Part shown: in pieces, positions 1 to 4,300 of the stretch
Layout of the letters: every line of letters starts with the position of its first letter
How positions within the stretch are numbered: position 1 is the first letter of the stretch
Origin: Clostridium sp. UBA6758
GTDB lineage: Bacteria > Bacillota > Clostridia > Clostridiales > Clostridiaceae
Assembly: GCA_002453475.1 (NCBI GenBank)
Contig: DKGY01000075.1
Span: forward strand, 9,955 to 17,565
Reading direction: 5' to 3'
DNA length: 7,611 nucleotides
Position numbers and translations under genes: made by a program
Notes under the pieces: model-generated
Told to the model about the DNA's origin: nothing
What the model saw: the letters and a program-made list of their open reading frames with translations, nothing else
The model's database searches: none

Positions 1-1
1 A

Positions 2-568
2 TCTACAATGAATATGGGTATATTTTTGTCAAAGGTTATAATGAATCTTAGAGGTAGAAGAGCTAGTGGAAGGTTAATGGATGATTTAGGTTTTGGAAAT
101 TATAATAAGCTAGTAGAAAATCAAAAAACTAAATATGATTGGTTAAGTAGGGATGAGGATGAAGTGGAAAAATATATTCTAGACCCATATTGTGGAGGAG
201 TGTTTCCAGTATCCTTTTTCTATGATTTTTTAAGGGGGATGAAGGCCATTCATAAAAAGGACAACCTTGCCGGAATACCGAAGAATTTATTTATAACCAT
301 GCTTAGTGGTGATAAGGATCCAGTAGGAAACTATGGGAAGGGAATATTATCTCTAGCTAACACCTTTAAAAGTTTAGGCATTAAAAATTTAAGTTATAAG
401 TTATATGAAGGCGGAAGACATGAAATATTAAATGAGATAAATAGAGATCAGGTTACAGAAGATATTAAGGAATGTTTAAACAGCTGGGTTCAAGGTGATA
501 ATTATATTAGCAATGAAGTGACCTACACTAGTACCTTCATTGAAGGTAGTACTTTAAGTGAAAATTAG
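2..568 (+). CDS. Alpha/beta hydrolase, serine aminopeptidase (S33)/lysophospholipase-like, 5'-partial
   Basis: The reading frame is open to the left edge of the window, so the N-terminal half, including the nucleophile-elbow serine (G-x-S-x-G), is missing; the ATG at base 8 is probably an internal Met. What remains is the cap region and C-terminal half of an alpha/beta hydrolase. Counting from the Met at base 8, there is a WLSRDEDEV stretch (about 45-53), then LSGDKDPVGNYGKG (about 99-112), whose Asp104 fits the catalytic acid, and GGRHEILNE (about 135-143), whose His138 fits the catalytic base. Proteins of this kind are cytoplasmic esterases or lipases with poorly defined substrates, and the natural substrate cannot be read from the sequence. 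After the EDIKECLNSW helix, where I would expect the family to end, there is an extra tail of about 25 residues. The gene is well separated from mnmH, so a shared operon is unlikely. The family call is firm; the exact function is not. Confidence 0.85.
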   Translation, partial: STMNMGIFLSKVIMNLRGRRASGRLMDDLGFGNYNKLVENQKTKYDWLSRDEDEVEKYILDPYCGGVFPVSFFYDFLRGMKAIHKKDNLAGIPKNLFITMLSGDKDPVGNYGKGILSLANTFKSLGIKNLSYKLYEGGRHEILNEINRDQVTEDIKECLNSWVQGDNYISNEVTYTSTFIEGSTLSEN

Positions 569-610
569 GCATTTGAAAATAAATAACAAGTCAAAGAGGG
601 GAAGTATATT

Positions 611-670
611 TTGAATTATTTATTTTTTGAAGATGCCTTAAGCTATATTATAGATAAGTTAGTAATATAA
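611..670 (+). CDS. Possible 19-codon micro-ORF or gene-start remnant
   Basis: A TTG start at 611 lies nine bases after AGAGGGG (595-601), a good Gram-positive ribosome binding site. The frame encodes 19 residues (begins LNYLFFEDAL, ends DKLVI) and stops with TAA at 668-670. The residues are ordinary, amphipathic-helix-like and not low-complexity. It could be a small peptide, the surviving start of a decayed gene, or chance. I do not recognise it, and the ribosome binding site is the only positive evidence. Confidence 0.2.
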   Translation: MNYLFFEDALSYIIDKLVI

Positions 671-690
671 ACCTTAAGATTATCTCTGGT

Positions 691-719
691 TTGACATATC
701 AATCATTACAATATAGAAT
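691..719 (+). promoter_or_regulatory. Predicted sigma-A promoter upstream of mnmH
   Basis: A perfect -35 box TTGACA (691-696) and a -10 box TAGAAT (714-719, one mismatch to TATAAT) are separated by the ideal 17 bases. TATAGA at 712-717 is an alternative -10 with 15-base spacing. Transcription would start near 726 and run through the hairpins at 771-858 to mnmH, giving a leader of about 220 nt. It is the best promoter match I found in the window, but it is unverified and could instead serve a separate small RNA. Confidence 0.6.
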
Positions 720-770
720 AGATAGAGTTGTAGTTATTTGAAATTGCTATGGTATATCCGATGACTATCA

Positions 771-858
771 GCTCTAATACTCCCATCTTCTTCAAAGTGG
801 GAGTAAAGAGCGTTACATCCCTGGATAACGATTTCTAAAGCTTCGGAGAAGCTAAGAA
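771..858 (+). ncRNA. Structured RNA segment of three consecutive hairpins, possible IS200/IS605-type end or mnmH leader
   Basis: Hairpin 1 has an outer stem GCTCT (771-775) with AGAGC (807-811) and an inner stem ACTCCCA (779-785) with TGGGAGT (798-804), extended by CTT/AAG around a short loop. Hairpin 2 pairs CGTTA (811-815) with TAACG (826-830) and shares base 811 with hairpin 1. Hairpin 3 pairs AGCTTC (839-844) with GAAGCT (848-853), and TTCT (833-836) with AGAA (855-858) extends it. Such density of stems in an AT-rich spacer suggests a functional RNA. The stem of hairpin 1, with its CTTCTTCAAAG apex, reminds me of the subterminal hairpins and guide-RNA scaffolds at the right end of IS200/IS605 (TnpB) elements. 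No tnpA or tnpB remnant is visible. Alternatives are a mnmH 5' leader or an independent small RNA. Confidence 0.35.
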
Positions 859-898
859 TTCTGTTTATAAGGAAATTAAGGATTGTTTACCATGGTAA
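839..898 (+). pseudogene. Possible C-terminal gene remnant resembling the hydrolase tail
   Basis: The frame read from 839 to the TAA at 896-898 contains VYKEIKDCLPW just before the stop. This resembles VTEDIKECLNSW near the end of the upstream hydrolase, and the underlying DNA matches at 16 of 18 bases (GAAATTAAGGATTGTTTA against GATATTAAGGAATGTTTA). It might be the 3' debris of a second hydrolase copy or of a displaced original C-terminus. The segment is very short and overlaps hairpin 3, so chance is a real possibility. Confidence 0.2.
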
Positions 899-899
899 A
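886..899. promoter_or_regulatory. Perfect 14-bp palindrome upstream of mnmH
   Basis: TTTACCATGGTAAA is its own reverse complement over 14 bases with no central loop. A loopless palindrome is a poor RNA hairpin but a typical binding site for a dimeric DNA-binding protein. It lies about 50 bases before the mnmH start and well downstream of the predicted promoter, where a bound repressor could block elongation. No regulator gene is present in the window, so the role is inference. Confidence 0.3.
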
Positions 900-936
900 G
901 GGAATGACTGCTTTATGGAAAGATGTTACTTAATTT

Positions 937-941
937 GGAGG
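937..941 (+). promoter_or_regulatory. Ribosome binding site that decides the mnmH start
   Basis: GGAGG at 937-941 lies seven bases before the ATG at 949 but only one base before the in-frame ATG at 943. The normal Gram-positive spacing of 5-9 bases selects 949, so the protein begins MSKTIEY. Confidence 0.8.
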
Positions 942-948
942 AATGATT

Positions 949-1983
949 ATGTCAAAAACCATAGAATATAAAGATCTAACTGGAGACTATGTCCTTGTTG
1001 ATGTGAGAAGTACAGGGGAATATAATGAAGCTACTATTAACGGAGCGGTAAGTATTCCTCTTTTTAATGATGAAGAAAGAGCACTTATTGGAACTATATA
1101 TACTAGAAAAAGTACTGATGAAGCAAAGAGAGTAGGAGTAGAGACAGTATCTAAAAAACTTCCTTATATATATGATAAAATTCATGAATTAGAAAAAGAG
1201 CATAAAAATGTAGTGCTTTTTTGTGCTAGAGGTGGCATGAGAAGTGCCTCTATTACAGATCTTTTAGGTGCTCTTGGCATGAGAGTTAGTAGAATTAAGG
1301 ATGGATATAAAGGATATAGAGCTTTCATTAATGAACAGCTACCTAAGGTTAATGAAAAAGTCAACTATATAGTACTTCATGGTAATACAGGAGTTGGAAA
1401 AACTGAGATTTTAAAAAAGCTTAGAGCTGATGGCTATGATGTATTGGACTTAGAAGGCTGTGCTAACCATAGAGGTTCAATATTAGGTGCTGTAGGTCTT
1501 GGAGATGGTACTAGTCAAAAGCAGTTTGAATCTAATGTCTATGAGGAGTTAAAGGCAGTTAAGGGTAAATATGTTTTCATTGAAGCAGAAAGTAGAAGGA
1601 TAGGGAAGGTTTTAATTCCTGAATATATCCATTCTGACATGAAAAATGGACTTCATATTTTTGTAGATGCACCCTTAGATTTCAGAAGTAAAATAATAAT
1701 TGATGAGTATACTAAAAGTAATAGTTGTAATGAAGAAATTTGTGATGCTCTAAGAAGGTTAAAGAAACACATCAGTGAAAAAAATATAGAAATTTATTGT
1801 GATATGGTTAATAATGATCAGTATGAAGAAGTGGTAAAGGAACTTATGGTAAAGTACTATGATCCACTATATACTCATAGCTCTGATAAATATGAATATG
1901 ATAAAAAGCTTATGATAAACTCCATAGATGAAGGAGTAGAAGAATTAAAAAGCTTTATAAATAATTTAAAATGTGAAGAATAA
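949..1983 (+). CDS. mnmH: tRNA 2-selenouridine synthase MnmH/SelU
   Basis: This enzyme modifies the wobble uridine (U34) of tRNA-Lys, -Glu and -Gln: 2-thiouridine is converted to 2-selenouridine via an S-geranylated intermediate, using selenophosphate made by SelD (established for the family). The 344-residue product has the standard order. An N-terminal rhodanese domain (about 1-130) carries VDVRSTGEYNEATINGAVSIP (about 17-37) and FCARGGMRS (91-99), whose Cys92 is the expected catalytic cysteine. A P-loop domain follows with GNTGVGKT (145-152), LEGCANHRGS (168-177), SQKQFES (189-195) and EAESRRIGK (212-220). Length is close to the roughly 364 residues of the E. coli enzyme, and no key motif is missing. 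The start at 949 is chosen by ribosome binding site spacing. It appears monocistronic: a strong promoter lies about 250 bases upstream and a large inverted repeat with a T-run follows. selD is not in this window. Confidence 0.95.
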   Translation: MSKTIEYKDLTGDYVLVDVRSTGEYNEATINGAVSIPLFNDEERALIGTIYTRKSTDEAKRVGVETVSKKLPYIYDKIHELEKEHKNVVLFCARGGMRSASITDLLGALGMRVSRIKDGYKGYRAFINEQLPKVNEKVNYIVLHGNTGVGKTEILKKLRADGYDVLDLEGCANHRGSILGAVGLGDGTSQKQFESNVYEELKAVKGKYVFIEAESRRIGKVLIPEYIHSDMKNGLHIFVDAPLDFRSKIIIDEYTKSNSCNEEICDALRRLKKHISEKNIEIYCDMVNNDQYEEVVKELMVKYYDPLYTHSSDKYEYDKKLMINSIDEGVEELKSFINNLKCEE

Positions 1984-2015
1984 ACAGGATTCTGAATAAA
2001 ATATGTATATTAAGT

Positions 2016-2176
2016 AAAGCTTATAATTAATGTTTATGGGACTTTCGTAAAATAAACTAATCTAAATGAACGTTGAGGATGCACTTATAATATTAAAGCA
2101 CATGCTAACCGTTCTATATAAGATTAGTTATATATTTTACGAAAAACCTAGTAGAACAGTAATTGTAAGCTTTTTT
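2016..2176 (+). repeat. Nested inverted repeat of about 160 bases with terminal T-run; MITE-like or terminator
   Basis: Four pairs of arms nest around one centre. AAAGCTTATAATTA (2016-2029) pairs with TAATTGTAAGCTTT (2160-2173) through one G-T wobble. TTTCGTAAAAT (2043-2053) pairs with ATTTTACGAAA (2134-2144). ACTAATCT (2056-2063) pairs with AGATTAGT (2121-2128). GAACG (2068-2072) pairs with CGTTC (2110-2114). The right outer arm runs into TTTTTT (2171-2176), so a + strand transcript could terminate here after mnmH. The size and nesting exceed an ordinary intrinsic terminator and recall a miniature inverted-repeat element or a structured RNA. No clear target-site duplication was seen. Confidence 0.65.
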
Positions 2177-2241
2177 GTATAAAGGTTTAATTATATTATA
2201 AAAATTATAGGAAATAAATCTTTATTAAAGATAAAATAAGA

Positions 2242-2308
2242 ACATTTGTTTTACAATTTCAAGAAAAAACTTTACTACTTAGGAATAAAGTTATACAATA
2301 ACAAATGT
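2242..2308. repeat. Inverted repeats framing the parE promoter
   Basis: ACATTTGTT (2242-2250) is the exact reverse complement of AACAAATGT (2300-2308). Nested inside are AACTTTA (2268-2274) and TAAAGTT (2286-2292), separated by 11 bases. The outer right arm lies directly after the -10 box at the expected transcription start, and the inner left arm overlaps the -35 box. The placement would suit an operator or a supercoiling-sensitive cruciform, although AT-rich sequence makes short repeats more likely by chance. Confidence 0.45.
2271..2299 (+). promoter_or_regulatory. Predicted parE-parC promoter
   Basis: TTTACT (2271-2276, four of six to TTGACA) and TACAAT (2294-2299, five of six to TATAAT) are separated by exactly 17 bases. 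The start would be near 2306, leaving a leader of about 28 nt that includes the ribosome binding site. A weaker alternative is TTGTAT (2175-2180) with TATAAA (2197-2202), spaced by 16. The unusually low GC of the region makes -10-like matches common, so confidence is moderate. Confidence 0.45.
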
Positions 2309-2333
2309 AACTCAACTTTTAAGGAGGGATAAC

Positions 2334-4289
2334 ATGGCAGAAAAAGAGAATAATAGAGGTACTTATGAAGTTACAGATCTCACATCTCTCGAGAAATTAG
2401 AGCCAGTAAGAGTTAGGCCTGGAATGTACATTGGATCAACAGGGACTAAAGGTTTACATCATTGTATATGGGAAATACTAGATAACTCTATTGATGAAGT
2501 TGCCAATGGATTTGGAGATAAAGTAATAGTTACTTTAAACAAAGATAAAACTGTTACTATTGAAGATAATGGAAGAGGAATACCTACAGGTATACATCCT
2601 GTTAAGAATAAATCTGGAGTGGAGATGGTCTATACAGAACTTCACACAGGAGGAAAATTTAACAATAATAACTACAAGACCTCAGGAGGACTTCATGGAG
2701 TTGGAGCTGCTGTTGTAAATGCGCTGTCTAAGTGGTTAGATGTAGAAGTTAAACAAAAGGGAAATATTTATTTACAGAAGTTTCATTATGGATACGACAA
2801 AGAACTCAAAAGGGACATGCCGGGAACTCCAGCTACACCTTTGAAAGTAATAGGAAAATCTAATGAAACTGGAACTAAAGTAACCTTTTTAGCGGATAAC
2901 GGAATTTTTGGGAATGTAGATTATAGGTTTGAAATAATTGATGAGAGATTAAAGGAGCTTTCCTTCCAAAACAAAGGAATTACATTAATTCTTAGAGATG
3001 GTAGGAAGGATGAAGTAGAAGAAAAGGTATATCATTCTGAAAGAGGTCTTTTAGACTTTATAGATTATTTAAATGAAAGTAAAACTGTGCTTCACAAGGA
3101 ACCAATAATTTTTCAAGGAGAAAGAGAAATTAATGGACTTATGGTATCAGGAGAAATATGCATACAGTTTACAGACTCCACTACAGAATATATTGCTAGT
3201 TATGTAAATAATATTCCTACTAAGGAAGCTGGTACCCATGAAACAGGATTTAAGACAGGGATGACTAGAGCCTTTAAGGAAGGTAGTAGAAAGTTAAATC
3301 TTTTAAAGGAAAAGGATAAAGACTTTGAAGGAGACGATATTAGAGAAGGTATGACTGCCATTGTAAAGGTAAGAATTACAAATCCGGTCTTTGAAGGTCA
3401 AACTAAAACTAAGCTAGGAAATGTAGAGGCATATTCTGTAATGAATGAGCTTGCCTATACTAAGCTAGGAGAATGGATAGAAGATAATAAAGAACTAGCT
3501 ACAGTAGTTATTAATAATGCAATTTCAGCTGCAGCTAGAAGAGAAAAAATTAAAAAAATTAATGAAGCAGAGAAGAAAAAGATAGGAAATGGAACTGCAC
3601 CACTAGCAGGAAAAATAGCTGTCTGTACTTTAAAAGACAGAGAATACACTGAATTTATAGTGGTGGAGGGAGATTCTGCGGGAGGTTCTGCAAAACAAGC
3701 AAGGGATAGACGGTTCCAAACCATAATGCCTTCTAAGGGTAAGATTATGAATACGGAAAAGCAAAAACTAGAAAATGTTCTTGCTAGTGAAGAGCTTAGA
3801 ATTTTTAATACTGCCATAGGAACTGGAGTTTTGGAAAACTTTAAAGCAGAAGAATTAAAGTATGGAAAAATAATTATACTAAGTGATGCCGATGTGGATG
3901 GATATCATATCAGAACCCTTTGGATGACTTATGTTTATAGATATATGAGACAACTTATTCAAAATGGAAATTTATTTATTGCTTTACCACCTCTTTATAA
4001 GGTTTATAAAACCACTAAAAATGGTGAGGTTAGCAAGTACGTTTATAATGGTGAAGAGCTAGAAAAGGCTAAGAAAGAAATTGGTAAGGGTGCTTTGATT
4101 CAAAGATATAAAGGTCTAGGAGAGATGAATGCAGACCAACTTTGGGATACTACATTAAATCCAGCTACTAGAACTCTTCAAAGGGTAACCATTGAGGATG
4201 CCGCCAAGGCAGAAAAGATGGTATCTCTATTCATGGGAGATGTGGTAGAGCCAAGAAGAAATTACATGTACAATCACGGTGAATTTTAG
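2334..4289 (+). CDS. parE: DNA topoisomerase IV subunit B (ParE; GyrB-family ATPase subunit)
   Basis: This is the ATPase subunit of a type IIA topoisomerase; dimerisation on ATP binding captures the transported DNA duplex. The 651 residues have the full GyrB/ParE layout. The GHKL ATPase domain (about 25-240) shows VRPGMYIGS (27-35), EILDNSIDE (47-55, with likely general base Glu47 and Mg-binding Asn51), EDNGRGIP (77-84) and SGGLHGVG (117-124). The transducer domain has the ATP-contacting loop QTK (356-358). The TOPRIM domain has EGDSAGG starting at Glu445 and DADVDG with Asp518, Asp520 and Asp522. A C-terminal [10 protein letters not shown] (590-599) follows. There is no large insertion of the kind seen in proteobacterial GyrB. 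PSKGK occurs where PLRGK or PLKGK is usual. ATG 2334 follows AAGGAGG by six bases. ParE versus GyrB is decided mainly by the partner gene parC; a gyrase reading is possible but less likely. Confidence 0.9.
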   Translation: MAEKENNRGTYEVTDLTSLEKLEPVRVRPGMYIGSTGTKGLHHCIWEILDNSIDEVANGFGDKVIVTLNKDKTVTIEDNGRGIPTGIHPVKNKSGVEMVYTELHTGGKFNNNNYKTSGGLHGVGAAVVNALSKWLDVEVKQKGNIYLQKFHYGYDKELKRDMPGTPATPLKVIGKSNETGTKVTFLADNGIFGNVDYRFEIIDERLKELSFQNKGITLILRDGRKDEVEEKVYHSERGLLDFIDYLNESKTVLHKEPIIFQGEREINGLMVSGEICIQFTDSTTEYIASYVNNIPTKEAGTHETGFKTGMTRAFKEGSRKLNLLKEKDKDFEGDDIREGMTAIVKVRITNPVFEGQTKTKLGNVEAYSVMNELAYTKLGEWIEDNKELATVVINNAISAAARREKIKKINEAEKKKIGNGTAPLAGKIAVCTLKDREYTEFIVVEGDSAGGSAKQARDRRFQTIMPSKGKIMNTEKQKLENVLASEELRIFNTAIGTGVLENFKAEELKYGKIIILSDADVDGYHIRTLWMTYVYRYMRQLIQNGNLFIALPPLYKVYKTTKNGEVSKYVYNGEELEKAKKEIGKGALIQRYKGLGEMNADQLWDTTLNPATRTLQRVTIEDAAKAEKMVSLFMGDVVEPRRNYMYNHGEF

Positions 4290-4293
4290 GAGG
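4288..4293 (+). promoter_or_regulatory. parC ribosome binding site overlapping the parE stop codon
   Basis: AGGAGG (4288-4293) begins inside the TAG stop of parE (4287-4289) and lies seven bases before the parC ATG. The arrangement implies translational coupling, which helps keep the two subunits at equal levels. Confidence 0.8.
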
Positions 4294-4300
4294 TGTTACT

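Larger units (their letters stand above)
569..948. other. Intergenic region between hydrolase and mnmH: promoter, hairpins, palindrome
   Basis: About 380 bases hold no confident protein gene. From left to right I see a very short TTG-initiated frame with a good ribosome binding site (611-670), a strong promoter-like pair (691-719), three adjacent hairpins (771-858), a short open stretch ending at 898, a 14-bp palindrome (886-899) and the mnmH ribosome binding site. No tRNA cloverleaf, T-box, or familiar riboswitch core was recognised. There is no hairpin followed by a clean T-run that would serve as the terminator of the hydrolase gene. Confidence 0.6.
1984..2333. other. Intergenic region between mnmH and parE: two inverted-repeat systems and a promoter
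   Basis: These 350 bases contain no plausible gene. The left half (2016-2176) is a long nested inverted repeat ending in a T6 run. The right half is very AT-rich and holds the probable parE promoter (2271-2299), flanked by a 9-bp inverted repeat, and the parE ribosome binding site AAGGAGG (2321-2327). The region probably separates the mnmH and topoisomerase transcripts. Confidence 0.7.

Noticed and set aside
771..811. Intrinsic terminator of the hydrolase gene
   Set aside because: The hairpin is strong but is followed by AGCGTTAC, not a T-run, and it lies downstream of a predicted promoter that reads into mnmH.
720..942. T-box, SAM or c-di-GMP riboswitch upstream of mnmH
   Set aside because: No T-box bulge sequence, SAM-I core or GEMM core was recognised, and there is no terminator hairpin with T-run before the start codon.
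943..948. Upstream ATG at 943 as the mnmH start
   Set aside because: It is only one base from GGAGG, too close for normal initiation, while ATG 949 has ideal seven-base spacing.
976..1364. Two minus-strand frames inside mnmH
   Set aside because: Both are antisense shadows of conserved rhodanese-domain codons with biased composition and no start-site support.
3455..3817. Open frame of 120 codons on the minus strand inside parE
   Set aside because: It lies fully within a strongly conserved coding region on the other strand, is rich in Ser, Leu, Ala and Phe as expected from antisense AT-rich codons, and has no convincing ribosome binding site or family resemblance.
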